DNA from: DATJFQ01 sp035495555
GTDB taxonomy: Bacteria > Acidobacteriota > Vicinamibacteria > Vicinamibacterales > 2-12-FULL-66-21
DNA length: 64,000 bases
Reading direction: 5' to 3'
Assembly: GCA_035495555.1 (NCBI GenBank)
Contig: DATJFQ010000082.1
Span: 22,264-86,263, forward strand
The translations under genes were made by a program, and so were the position numbers. Positions 33,189 through 42,308 of this stretch are shown piece by piece (the first letter of the stretch is position 1; each line of letters begins with the position of its first letter). The notes beneath the pieces were generated by a model that did no database searches, had not been told where the DNA came from, and saw only the letters and a list, made by a program, of their open reading frames with translations.

Positions 33189-35651
33189 GTGGTCGTCCAT
33201 GCGATCCGGATGGCATGGCGCGGGCTTCGCCGTGCGCCCGGCGTCTCCGCGCTCGTCGTCGCCATGCTGGCAATCGGGATCGGATCCACCACCGCTATTT
33301 TCAGCTTCGTGAGCGCGCTGCTGGTGCGTCCGGTGGGCGGCGTCGCCGATCCGGCACGAATCGTTTCGCTCGAGCGAAGTGGCGGCAACGGCGTCATCGA
33401 TATTTTCTCGTTCCCGGACTACCTCGACCTTCGCGGCCACGTCTCGGCGGCCATGGACCTCGCGGCCTTCCGGCGCGCGGGAATCGACGTGCGTGCAACG
33501 GACAGCGATCGCGTCCGCAGCGTCCTTGTGAGCGCGAACTATTTTCAGGTGCTTGGCGTCGACACGCGACTGGGCCGGACGCTTTCAGCAAAGGACGAGA
33601 ACGGCAGCGTTGCGGTAATCAGCGACGCGTGCTGGCGACGGCTGTACGCCAGCGACCCGGACGTCATCGGCCGGCCGCTCCATATCAACGGACAGGCCTT
33701 CACGGTCGTCGGCGTGCTCGCGCCGTCGTTCACGGGCACGTACCCGGGCCAGCCCGACGCCGTGTGGCTCCCCATTTCGGCTCAGCCCGTCGTGCTTCCG
33801 CGCATGTCTGCCGGCGTGCTCGCGAACCGCAATTCGCGGTGGGTGCAAATCATCGGACGGCTCCGCAGCGGCGTGTCATCGTCTGTCGCCGAAGCGCGCG
33901 CAGAAGCCGCGGGGGAGGCCATCGCTCAGGCGTTCCCGGGCGATCATGCGGCGGGACGGGTGACGGTTCGCGGCGGTCTTGGTCTGGCTTCCGATGACCG
34001 CGTGCAGATCGCGCAGCTTCTCTCGCTCGTTGGAGGAGCGGCAGCGCTCCTCTTCTTGATCGCGTGCGGCAATGCGGTGAACCTGCTGACGGCGCGCGCA
34101 CACGATCGGCGGCACGAACTGACGATCCGCCGCGCGCTCGGCGCCAGCACGACACGTCTGGGCGCCGAGCTGCTGACCGAAGGCGCAATGCTTGCCGTGA
34201 CCGCGGGCGCCATCGGTCTCTGGTTCGCGCCGCGGGCCGTCGCGTGGCTGACCGCGGTCACCCAATCCGGCTACGGTTTTCGATCGGACGCGCTGGCGCT
34301 CGATTGGCGCGCCGCGCTGTTCACCGCAGCCGCATGCGCGCTGGTCACGGTTGTGTTCACCCTGTTGCCGCTTCATGCGGTGGCGTTCGCGACGCGTGCC
34401 GAAGACGCGCTTCGCGCGGGAGGACGCGCCGTCTCACAGGGCGGCGCGCGCGTTCGCGGATCGCTCGTGGCGTTGCAGGCCGCGTTCTCGATCGTCCTCG
34501 CGGTTGGCGCAGGCCTGGGCCTGCGCACCATGACTCGGATTGCGCACGTGCAGCCCGGCTATGCGACCGATGGCGCCGTGATCGGAAGCTTCGCACTGGA
34601 CGTGCACGGTTACACCGCGCCTCGCGCGGCCGGCTTCTTCGAGCAGACCGCCGCAGACCTTCGGCGCCAGCCTGGCCTGAACGCGGTGAGCTGGTCGACC
34701 GCGATCCCGCCCGTCCTGTACGGCGGGCGCATGTCTGTGTTCCGTCTCGGGGAAGCGCCGTCACAGAGCGAACTGCAGAAACATGAAGACGAGTTCGGGA
34801 TCCGCTCCGATGTCGCCGTCGTCGGTCCGCAATTCTTCGAGGCCCTGCGCATCGAGCTTCGCAGCGGACGCGGCTTCGAGGATCGCGACCGCACCGGCTC
34901 CCAGCCGGTCGCGATCGTCAATCGCACGCTCGCCGAGCGCCTCTGGCCAGGTCAGGATCCGCTCGGCCGGTTCCTGGAGGCCCCGCCGTATAGCGGCGCT
35001 GTGCCGCCGCCGATGCAGGTGATCGGCGTTGCCGCGGACACCCGCCACCGATCGCTGTTGAGCAGTACCCCCGTGCCGGTGCTCTACCTGCCGTTCCTGC
35101 AGAACCCCGATACGCGTGCGACGCTCATCGTGCGCACGTTTGTATCAGCTGACACGGTCTCGGCGGCGATTCGTCGAGCCGCGGCGTCCGCAGACCCCGA
35201 CGTGCCGCCCCTCGCGATCCAGGAGATCGCCGACTACGATGCCGCGACGCTGTGGCCGCAGCGATCGATCGCTGGCGCGTTCGGATTCTTTGCGCTGTGC
35301 GGGCTGTTGCTCGCCGCAATCGGGATCTACGCCATGCTCGCCCACGACGTCGCATCGCGCCGTCGAGAGCTGGCCATTCGCGTCGCGCTCGGTGCGTCCG
35401 GACGCCGCCTGTCGACATTCGTCGTCGGAAGCGCGATGCGATTCGCGCTCGTGGGTACGGCCGCCGGACTGGCGCTCTCGTTTGGCGCGGGCAGTCGGCT
35501 GAGCGGCGTGTTGTTCGGTGTCAGCGCGCACGACCCGATCACGTTCGCCGGCGCAGCGCTCGGACTCGTTGCGATCGCCGGGGCCGCCAGCGCAGTTCCG
35601 GCGCGGCGCGCCGCGCGCGCCGATCCGAATGATGCGCTGCGGCTGGAATAG
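33189..35651 (+). CDS. Duplicated orphan permease of the MacB/FtsX type (ADOP)
   Basis: An 820-residue membrane protein with two MacB-like halves: an N-terminal helix and periplasmic MacB_PCD domain (about 20-240), FtsX helices (about 280-400), then a second periplasmic domain and FtsX set (about 430-820). This is the acidobacterial duplicated orphan permease family, which lacks an ATPase next door; none is present here. Family members may pair with distant MacB-like ATPases and work in export or mechanotransmission across the periplasm. The start is GTG 33189, six bases after TAGAAT (33177-33182), so the message would begin at or next to the start codon. The TolB-like gene follows after 19 bases. 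Confidence 0.9.
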   Translation: MVVHAIRMAWRGLRRAPGVSALVVAMLAIGIGSTTAIFSFVSALLVRPVGGVADPARIVSLERSGGNGVIDIFSFPDYLDLRGHVSAAMDLAAFRRAGIDVRATDSDRVRSVLVSANYFQVLGVDTRLGRTLSAKDENGSVAVISDACWRRLYASDPDVIGRPLHINGQAFTVVGVLAPSFTGTYPGQPDAVWLPISAQPVVLPRMSAGVLANRNSRWVQIIGRLRSGVSSSVAEARAEAAGEAIAQAFPGDHAAGRVTVRGGLGLASDDRVQIAQLLSLVGGAAALLFLIACGNAVNLLTARAHDRRHELTIRRALGASTTRLGAELLTEGAMLAVTAGAIGLWFAPRAVAWLTAVTQSGYGFRSDALALDWRAALFTAAACALVTVVFTLLPLHAVAFATRAEDALRAGGRAVSQGGARVRGSLVALQAAFSIVLAVGAGLGLRTMTRIAHVQPGYATDGAVIGSFALDVHGYTAPRAAGFFEQTAADLRRQPGLNAVSWSTAIPPVLYGGRMSVFRLGEAPSQSELQKHEDEFGIRSDVAVVGPQFFEALRIELRSGRGFEDRDRTGSQPVAIVNRTLAERLWPGQDPLGRFLEAPPYSGAVPPPMQVIGVAADTRHRSLLSSTPVPVLYLPFLQNPDTRATLIVRTFVSADTVSAAIRRAAASADPDVPPLAIQEIADYDAATLWPQRSIAGAFGFFALCGLLLAAIGIYAMLAHDVASRRRELAIRVALGASGRRLSTFVVGSAMRFALVGTAAGLALSFGAGSRLSGVLFGVSAHDPITFAGAALGLVAIAGAASAVPARRAARADPNDALRLE

Positions 35652-35670
35652 GGACGGAGGAATACGCCAT

Positions 35671-36576
35671 ATGAAAAGCCTCACGGCTGCCGTGTTCACG
35701 ATGGGTCTCGCCGCCGTTCCGGCGCAAACGCCACAGGCGCCCCCGAGAACGGAGGTCTATCTGGCATCGTTCACGAGCGGCCCGGCAGGCACGGTCAGTG
35801 GGCCCCTCATCAACGTCAGCCAGAGCCCCGGGTACGACAACCAGCCGAGTTACACACCAGACGGGCAAGCCATCCTGTTCACGTCGGACCGCGTCGATCG
35901 GCAGACCGACATCTTCCGCTACAACCTGGCGTCGAAGTCGCTCACGAGGCTGACGCACGACCCCGCGAACGAGTATTCGCCGCTCGTGATGCCCGGCGGC
36001 GGCGCGTTCTCGGTCGTCCACGGCGACGAGCAGTCGCTCTGGTCCTTCGACCTCGACGGATCGCATGGCCATCTGCTCTATCAGCACAAAGGCAAGATCG
36101 GCTATCACGTGTGGATCGATCCGTCGCACGTCGGCATCTTCGTGCTGGGCGATCAGGGCCAGCCGGCGACGCTTCAGATCGCGAACGTGAAGACGAACGA
36201 AACGACCGTGATCGCGTCGTCCATCGGCCGTTCGCTGTCGATGAGGCCAGGCACCGGCAAGATGACGTTCGTCGACAAATCGAAGCAGGGCCACTGGTCG
36301 ATCAAAGAACTGGACCCGAAGACCCGCGCGATCACCACGCTCGTGGAGACGCCGGAAGGGAGCGAGGATTACGCCTGGGATCCGGCGACGGGACAAGTCG
36401 TGATGGCGAGCGGGACGCAGATTCTCGGCTGGTCGCCGTCGCGCGCAGCGCAAGGATGGCGTCCTCTTGGAGATCTCTCGACTGAAGGCGTCACGAGTAT
36501 CACGCGCCTTGCCGTGAACCCGGTCGCGAGTGCTCCAGCCGTTGGACGCCTCGCGCTGGTCGCAGTACCGAAGTAG
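35671..36576 (+). CDS. Secreted TolB/PD40 propeller-like protein
   Basis: A 301-residue exported protein with a signal peptide (about 1-18). It has WD40/PD40-type blades: YDNQPSYTPDGQAILFTSDRVDRQTDIFRYNLASKSLTRLTHDP is a clear TolB-like repeat, followed by SLWSFDLDGSH, QIANVKTNETTVI and WSIKELDPKTRAITTL. It probably forms a periplasmic propeller that binds a partner. GGAGG lies 11 bases before the ATG, and the short gap to the permease gene suggests an operon. Confidence 0.8.
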   Translation: MKSLTAAVFTMGLAAVPAQTPQAPPRTEVYLASFTSGPAGTVSGPLINVSQSPGYDNQPSYTPDGQAILFTSDRVDRQTDIFRYNLASKSLTRLTHDPANEYSPLVMPGGGAFSVVHGDEQSLWSFDLDGSHGHLLYQHKGKIGYHVWIDPSHVGIFVLGDQGQPATLQIANVKTNETTVIASSIGRSLSMRPGTGKMTFVDKSKQGHWSIKELDPKTRAITTLVETPEGSEDYAWDPATGQVVMASGTQILGWSPSRAAQGWRPLGDLSTEGVTSITRLAVNPVASAPAVGRLALVAVPK

Positions 36577-36595
36577 CTGACCGTACCCGGCACCC

Positions 36596-36690
36596 ATCCG
36601 AGGCCCCCAGCACCCCGCGCGAAGCGCGGCCCCAGCCCCCGTCCGAGGCACGCAGCTCCCAGCACCCGCGCGAAGCGCGCACCCGGCGCG
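36596..36690. repeat. CCGAGGCNCGCAGC / GCGCGAAGCGC repeat pair
   Basis: Two copies of the dispersed module seen next to the tmRNA: CCGAGG followed by CAGCACCCCGCGCGAAGCGCGG (first copy to 36630, second from about 36642 to 36685). Each copy can fold into a GCGCG/CGCGC hairpin. They lie between two convergent genes. Confidence 0.7.
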
Positions 36691-39600
36691 TCAGACGGAA
36701 CCGAGCGCGCGCGCGAGCGCGTCAACCACGCAGTCCGCATCCGAGATCGTCAACGGCATCGGGCCCCGAATCTTGATGACGTTGTGATGTGGACCGTCGG
36801 TGCCCGTGAGAACACCGAAGTCGCGCATGCGATTCACCACCGTCGCGGCTTCCGCCGGCGCCGGTTCGAGTGTGCGCCGGTCGCGCACCAGTTCGACACC
36901 GATGAAGAGCCCCGAGCCGCGAACGTCGCCGACGAGATCGTAGCCATCCTGCAGGCGGCGCAATCCTGTCAACAGGTGTTTCCCGACCGCGAGTGCGTGT
37001 GCCTGCAGTCCCTCGCTGACAGTGGCGCGCAGCGTCGCGAGCCCTGCTGCGCACGCGGCGGTGCTGCCGCCGAACGTGCTGAAGAACTCCATACCGTTAT
37101 CGAACGCATCCGCCACCGCGCGCGTCGTCACCACGGCGCCAAGCGGGTACCCGTTCGCGATCGGCTTCCCCAGCACGACGATGTCGGGGACGACGCCCTG
37201 CCGTTCGAACGCCCAGAAATGCGTGCCGATGCGGCCGAACCCGGTCTGCACTTCGTCGGCGATTGCGACCCCGCCCGCGGCGCGCACCAGCCGGTACACC
37301 TCCGGCAGAAATCCTTCCGGCAGCATGATTTGCCCGCCAACGCTTGGGCACGTTTCGGCAATGTAGCCGCACAATCGCCCGCCGCGGCCCAGAACGGTAT
37401 CGATGACTTCGCCGACCTGGCGCGCGTACATGACGCCCGCCTCCGAGTCGGCGGCCCCGTGCCGCCCGCGATACACATCGGGAACCGGCGAGGTGTGCAC
37501 CCAATCCGGAGCTCCCGATCCGCCGGGTCCGCCGTGCTTATAGGGGCTGATGTCGATCAGCGTCGTCGTGTGTCCGTGGTAAGCGGCGTCCATGACGATT
37601 ACGTCGCGGGCTCCAGTGAACGCGCGGGCCAGGCGGAGCGCCAGCTCGTTGGCCTCGCTGCCCGACGCCGTGAAGTAACAGACCCGGAGCGGCGGCGGGA
37701 AACATTCGGTCAGCGCCGTCGCATACTCGACCACGACCTCCTGCAGGTAGCGAGTGTTCGTGTTCAGCGTCGCGAGCTGCGCGGACGCGGCCCTCACCAC
37801 CGAGGGATGCGAGTGGCCGACGTGCGGCACATTGTTATACGCGTCGATGTATCTCCGGCCGGTCTCGTCGAACACGTATTGCATCCAGCCTCGCGCAAGC
37901 TGCAGCGGACGCAGTCCATACGACAGGCTCAGATTTCCGCCGAAGCGCTGACGGCGGGTCGCAAGAAGCTCGGACGCGGGCGGATGCCGCGCAAATCGCT
38001 CCGGCGGGATCCCGAGCAGCAGGTTGGGATCGGGACAGAGACTCAGCCACACTCCTCGCTCGCTCTGGGGTGCGACGCCGTTGAAATTGCACGGCACGTC
38101 CAGCATGTCCACGATGACTTGAAAGTGCACGTGCGGCCACCAGCCGCCGTTCCACGGCGGCGCGCCAATCGCCGCGAACGACTCCCCCGCCGCGATTCGC
38201 TTCCCCACGACCAGCCGATCGAGCGACTCGCGCTCGAGATGACCGTACAGCGTGTAGAACGTCAGCGGCCCGTCGGCGTCACGAACGTCGTGACGCAGGA
38301 CTATCATCGGCCCGTAGTCGAGACGGCCCGCAGCGTCCATGAATCCGTGCACCACGCCGTCGAGGGGCGCATACAACGGTGAACCGGCGGCGAGCGTGAC
38401 GTCGATGCCGAGGTGAACGGTGCGGCGTTCCTGCGAGTCCAGCGCGGGAGAACGCGGTCGAGACAGGGGCTGCTGATCGAGCGTGGGCTCGCTCTCGTAT
38501 GCGTCCGTCGCGTACAGGACACGCGCTTCGTCGTAGCCACCGGCTGCTATCTCGACGCCCGATTCACGCATCGCCTCGAAGATGCGGCGCGTCAGCGGTT
38601 CCGGTTCGTTCTGCGCCGGATCGCTGCTCACGAGCGGACTGCCGACGCTGAGATCCAGCCCGAGCACCGGCGTCCTGCGAAGGTCGTGACCCGTCAACGG
38701 GGCGAAGTGTCCCGCATTGGCGCGCAGCCAGTTGACGACGCGCCCGGTCGCCGGAACGGGCGTCACTCCGCAGGCATCGCGCAGGATGTAGTGCGCCAGC
38801 CGCGGATGGATGTCTGCCAGCCGCGGCAGGGCCTCGCGAATCGCGCGCTGGCTGACGCCGAGGTATTCGTCGCCTGGTCGTTCTGCCTGTTGCACGCAGG
38901 CGACCGCAACGCTGACGCAGAGCCGCAGGCCCATCAACGGAAACAGCACCGCCAGCTCGTCGTCTGCGAGCGGCCGCACGGCGTGGTAGCCGCGCGCGAC
39001 GGTCGCCGCCGCGATCAGCGGACGCCCTTCGCCAAGCGCGGCATACGCCATCGCGACTGCAAGCCCGTTCACGGTCTGTGTGAAGACCATGTCTCCGAAA
39101 TCGACGATCCCGACCACGCGGTCCGTCCGGCCGTCCACCAGCACGTTGTGATCGTTGGCGTCGTTGTGAATCACGCTGCGGGCGAGCGTCGGCAGGCGCG
39201 GAACCACGGACGACTGGTGCAGCGACAGGAAGTGCTCTATGGCGCGCCGCAGGTCCGGGTCCGCGACGCGCGGCAGCTCGCGCGCGATCGTGGCGCTCGC
39301 GGCAGCGAGGTCCCAATGGAACTCGCGATGGAGCGCGGGATGATCGAAACTTTTCAGGGAGAGGTCGATGACGGCGACGGCACTCCCGACGCTCTCGAGC
39401 AGTCCGCTCGTCCGTGCGCGCGCGACGGCCAGCGGCTGTCCATCGATCCACTCGATGAGGCGAACGCGATGCCCGTCGCTGACGCCGATGTCGCCGCCGT
39501 CGCGGGTCGGGACGAGCACGGGGGTCAGGCGCGTCGCGGCGAGGTGACGCATCGCCGCGTTCTCCGCCTCGAGCATGCCGGTCGGTTCCCGCGCGTTCGC

Positions 39601-39765
39601 GATCTTCAGCACGTACCGCGCCCCGTCTGGCGTGTCGAGGCGGAAGTTGCGATCGCGTTCGCTCGGAAGCGCCGCCGCTACGGCGTCGAGGCCGTACAGA
39701 TCGCGCCCGAGCCGCTGCGCGGCGTTTTCACTCACGTCGGGCGGGTGCGCGAAGAAGGTGGGCAC
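36691..39765 (-). CDS. Triple fusion: APH kinase, M23 peptidase-like, class III aminotransferase
   Basis: A 1024-residue protein with three domains. Residues 15-345 are an aminoglycoside/choline kinase-type domain with the catalytic loop HNDANDHN (200-207) and DFGD (222-225). Residues 440-560 are M23/LytM-like with HLGID (His451, Asp455) and HVH (545-547). Residues 610-1020 are a class III aminotransferase with a PLP Lys867 (GKPIANGYPLG), resembling human ETNPPL/AGXT2L enzymes that act on phosphoethanolamine or phosphohydroxylysine. The same layout occurs in some rhizobia and actinobacteria. A kinase making a phospho-amine for the lyase is a natural reading; what the M23 part does is unclear. 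GTG 39765 is the likely start, since upstream codons are repeat-derived. Confidence 0.88.
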   Translation of the reverse strand: MPTFFAHPPDVSENAAQRLGRDLYGLDAVAAALPSERDRNFRLDTPDGARYVLKIANAREPTGMLEAENAAMRHLAATRLTPVLVPTRDGGDIGVSDGHRVRLIEWIDGQPLAVARARTSGLLESVGSAVAVIDLSLKSFDHPALHREFHWDLAAASATIARELPRVADPDLRRAIEHFLSLHQSSVVPRLPTLARSVIHNDANDHNVLVDGRTDRVVGIVDFGDMVFTQTVNGLAVAMAYAALGEGRPLIAAATVARGYHAVRPLADDELAVLFPLMGLRLCVSVAVACVQQAERPGDEYLGVSQRAIREALPRLADIHPRLAHYILRDACGVTPVPATGRVVNWLRANAGHFAPLTGHDLRRTPVLGLDLSVGSPLVSSDPAQNEPEPLTRRIFEAMRESGVEIAAGGYDEARVLYATDAYESEPTLDQQPLSRPRSPALDSQERRTVHLGIDVTLAAGSPLYAPLDGVVHGFMDAAGRLDYGPMIVLRHDVRDADGPLTFYTLYGHLERESLDRLVVGKRIAAGESFAAIGAPPWNGGWWPHVHFQVIVDMLDVPCNFNGVAPQSERGVWLSLCPDPNLLLGIPPERFARHPPASELLATRRQRFGGNLSLSYGLRPLQLARGWMQYVFDETGRRYIDAYNNVPHVGHSHPSVVRAASAQLATLNTNTRYLQEVVVEYATALTECFPPPLRVCYFTASGSEANELALRLARAFTGARDVIVMDAAYHGHTTTLIDISPYKHGGPGGSGAPDWVHTSPVPDVYRGRHGAADSEAGVMYARQVGEVIDTVLGRGGRLCGYIAETCPSVGGQIMLPEGFLPEVYRLVRAAGGVAIADEVQTGFGRIGTHFWAFERQGVVPDIVVLGKPIANGYPLGAVVTTRAVADAFDNGMEFFSTFGGSTAACAAGLATLRATVSEGLQAHALAVGKHLLTGLRRLQDGYDLVGDVRGSGLFIGVELVRDRRTLEPAPAEAATVVNRMRDFGVLTGTDGPHHNVIKIRGPMPLTISDADCVVDALARALGSV

Positions 39766-39770
39766 CCGCT

Positions 39771-39945
39771 GATTATGCGCAAAGATGCAAAGCTGCAAAG
39801 ATCTAAACGATGGCAAAGATCTAAAGACGGCAAAGATCTAAAGACGGTTTCGATCTCTGGATCTTTGCGGATCTTTGCGATCCTTATCTTTGGATCTTTG
39901 CGATCTTTGCGATCTTTGCGGATCTTCAGACCTGTTGATCTTTGC
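39771..39945. repeat. CAAAGATC / GATCTTTG arrays in opposite orientation
   Basis: The left arm (39778-39856) has units CAAAGATCTAAAGACGG, the right arm (39857-39945) has GGATCTTTGCGATCTTTGC. The arms are imperfect reverse complements with almost no centre. The right arm overlaps the 3-prime end of the M56 gene, encoding its last residues, and the left arm borders the start of the triple-fusion gene. Base composition is much more AT-rich than the surroundings. Confidence 0.85.
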
Positions 39946-42214
39946 GCCCGTCATCGCCGTGGTCGCGGCGGCGGATCAGATCGTCGACGCCGAGGTGCCC
40001 GGTGCCCTGTGACTGCAGCCGGCGGATGTAATCGGGGTCGACGCCGTGATCGCGCAGGCGAATCAGCGATTCGATCGGCACATCCTTGTACCCAAGGCTG
40101 GCCAGATCGCGGGCGTAGCGCGGATCCACGCCGTGATCGCGCAGACGAATGAGCGATTCGATCGGCACGTCTTTGTAGCCGGCGTCGGCCAGCCCGCGCA
40201 CGTACTCGGGATCGACGCCGTGATCGCGCATCTTGATCAGGAGATCGAGCGCTACGTCCTTGTAACCGCGGCCGGTGATCCCGCGCGCGAATTGGGGATC
40301 GACGCCATGATCGCGCGCAGTGACCAACTCCGTGACCGAAGCGGTCCGATACCCGAGATCGTGCATGCCCGTGACGTAGGGCGGATCGACGCCGTGATCG
40401 CGTAGCCGCACCAGCTCGTCGGCGTCCAGCTTGCTGATGCCTGCCGCGCTCAGGCCCTGTACGTAATTCGGGTCGACGCCGTGGTCGCGCATGCGGATCA
40501 GCGGGTCCAGCGTGTCGAGTCGATATCCGAGCGACGCCATCGCCTTCACGTAGTCGAGGCTCACGCCGTGCTGTGCGGCGCGCACGAGGGTCCGCACATC
40601 GGGAACCGCGTAGCCTTCGGCCTTGATGCCTTCGAGATACGCGACGCCCACGTCCTGCATGGCCAGCGCGTACTGTTCTGACGCCGTCGGAACGCCCACC
40701 CCGTACTTGGCAAGTCTGGACGGAAACGCCGGATCGGGGACAAAGGTGTACGTCCCGCCGCACATCTGATTTCGACAGACGCCGTCGAAGTTGAACGTGC
40801 CCGCGTCGCGGCGGCTGGCAAACCGCACGGTCCCGTCGACGATCCGCCCATCGCGCACCGCGGCTGTCATCCCCGGCTCATTCAAGCCCTCGAAGCGCGA
40901 GAGCGGCACGGTCGTCCCGTTTTGCGAGTGCGCCGTACGCAGGCTCACGTAGACCATCCCGGGTTCGCGCGCCGGACGCAGTTCCCACGTGCCCGAGAAA
41001 TCGTCGCTGGTAACGCGGTCGCCCGAGCGGTCCTGAGGTGTCTCTCGAGAGGCCGAAGCTGCTTCGCGAACGTCCGTGGCACGCGCAGGGGCTGGTGCGC
41101 CAACGCGTGCGACCGGCGCGGATGGGTCCGCGGTCGATCCAATGTGCACGACGGCCGTTGGTCGATCGCTCTCGCCGCTAACGACGTTCGCGTGCAGGGA
41201 TGCGATCGGCAGCAGCAGGGCCGAACCGGTCACGGCGGCCGCGATTCGCGCGCGCCGCGCCAGCGTGCCGCGGTTGCGGCCATCGTCGATGACGGCCAGC
41301 AGCCGGTGCTCGAGCTGCGTCGCGCGGGCCATGCCGAGCGCGGTCGCGGGCGCCGGTGTGCCGCGGAACGCGTGCGCGATCTCCAGCAGGTGCGCCGCGT
41401 ACTCGCGCGCGGCTGTGCCGGACGAGAGCACGCGGTCGTCGCACGCGAACTCGCGTTCCGCCCGCAGCCGCCGCGCCGCCCACCACACCCCGGGGTGTGG
41501 CCAGTAGCACGCGCAGGCAATGGCGGCAAGCCGCTGCACGAAACAATCCGCGCGCGCGACGTGCGCCAGCTCGTGCAGGATCACGGCGTCCCGTCTCTCG
41601 TCGCTCCATCGCGCGGATGCCTCGGGCAGGACGACGGTCGGGCGGAGCGTGCCGCAGGTGAACGGCATCACGTTGTCTTCGCTCCTCAGCAACCGAACGG
41701 GACGTCCGATGCCAAGGCGCCGGCTGCCGGCCTCGATGAGCGCCCGCCAGTCGGGATCAGCCACGTCGTCTGCGCACGCGGTGAGCCGGCTGAGCGCCAG
41801 GTGTTCGGTCGCCAGCCTCGCGAGCAGCAGCACGACGCCGGCCGAATACAGCGCGAACGCGAACAGCAGCGGATTGAAGCGTGTGCGCGAGCTGGCCGGG
41901 AAACCTGTTCGAGTCGTCGTCGTCAGCGGCGCTATAGCCACAGTGCCCGGATCGATCGGTGCCGAGAGTACGGGGGCGGTATTCGACGACTCCGACGCGG
42001 CCGCAGGCGAGGACGAGGGAATCGAAACGGTGATGGACCAGTTGGGCAGCGCCGCGATTGCCACGGGAAGCGCGAGCAGCGCGGCGATTGCCATCGTCCA
42101 CGCGAAGTGGCGCGAGGCGGCTGACGCCCGGCGTCTGAGCCACACGTCGGCAAGCGCCGCGACCGCAAGAACGAGGGATCCTTTGATCACGAGGTCGACC
42201 GCGAGCATAGTCAT
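39926..42214 (-). CDS. M56/BlaR1-like sensor peptidase with 29-residue RDHGVDP repeats
   Basis: A 762-residue membrane protein. Four N-terminal helices surround an M56 metallopeptidase domain with HELAH at 214-218 and the third ligand in AEREFACDD (about 252-260). Unlike BlaR1 it has no penicillin-binding sensor; instead there is a beta domain (about 395-485, SGTWELRP, MVYVSLRT) and then at least seven units of a 29-residue repeat of the form LGYKDVPIESLIRLRDHGVDPRYARDLAS up to the end. M56 proteases act on BlaI/MecI repressors when a signal is sensed, and the BlaI gene is directly upstream. AAGGAG precedes the ATG. The last residues (GRKDQQV) come from the flanking repeat array. Confidence 0.88.
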   Translation of the reverse strand: MTMLAVDLVIKGSLVLAVAALADVWLRRRASAASRHFAWTMAIAALLALPVAIAALPNWSITVSIPSSSPAAASESSNTAPVLSAPIDPGTVAIAPLTTTTRTGFPASSRTRFNPLLFAFALYSAGVVLLLARLATEHLALSRLTACADDVADPDWRALIEAGSRRLGIGRPVRLLRSEDNVMPFTCGTLRPTVVLPEASARWSDERRDAVILHELAHVARADCFVQRLAAIACACYWPHPGVWWAARRLRAEREFACDDRVLSSGTAAREYAAHLLEIAHAFRGTPAPATALGMARATQLEHRLLAVIDDGRNRGTLARRARIAAAVTGSALLLPIASLHANVVSGESDRPTAVVHIGSTADPSAPVARVGAPAPARATDVREAASASRETPQDRSGDRVTSDDFSGTWELRPAREPGMVYVSLRTAHSQNGTTVPLSRFEGLNEPGMTAAVRDGRIVDGTVRFASRRDAGTFNFDGVCRNQMCGGTYTFVPDPAFPSRLAKYGVGVPTASEQYALAMQDVGVAYLEGIKAEGYAVPDVRTLVRAAQHGVSLDYVKAMASLGYRLDTLDPLIRMRDHGVDPNYVQGLSAAGISKLDADELVRLRDHGVDPPYVTGMHDLGYRTASVTELVTARDHGVDPQFARGITGRGYKDVALDLLIKMRDHGVDPEYVRGLADAGYKDVPIESLIRLRDHGVDPRYARDLASLGYKDVPIESLIRLRDHGVDPDYIRRLQSQGTGHLGVDDLIRRRDHGDDGRKDQQV

Positions 42215-42228
42215 CGTCGAGCTCCTTT

Positions 42229-42300
42229 TTTCTCCGGGGGCTTCGCCCCGCGGACCCCCTGCACCCTCTCTCGCGCGCCGCTTCGCCGGCGCGCTCCGTT
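42229..42300. repeat. GGGGGCTTCGCCCC hairpin element between BlaI and M56 genes
   Basis: TCCGGGGGCTTCGCCCC, a GGACCCCC stretch and GCGCGCCGCTTCGCCGGCGCGC occur in series, with the same order of parts as the element just after the tmRNA at 19545-19605. Two stems with TTCG loops would form in the mRNA of the BlaI-M56 operon and may adjust the ratio of the two proteins. Confidence 0.7.
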
Positions 42301-42308
42301 CGCGTGGC

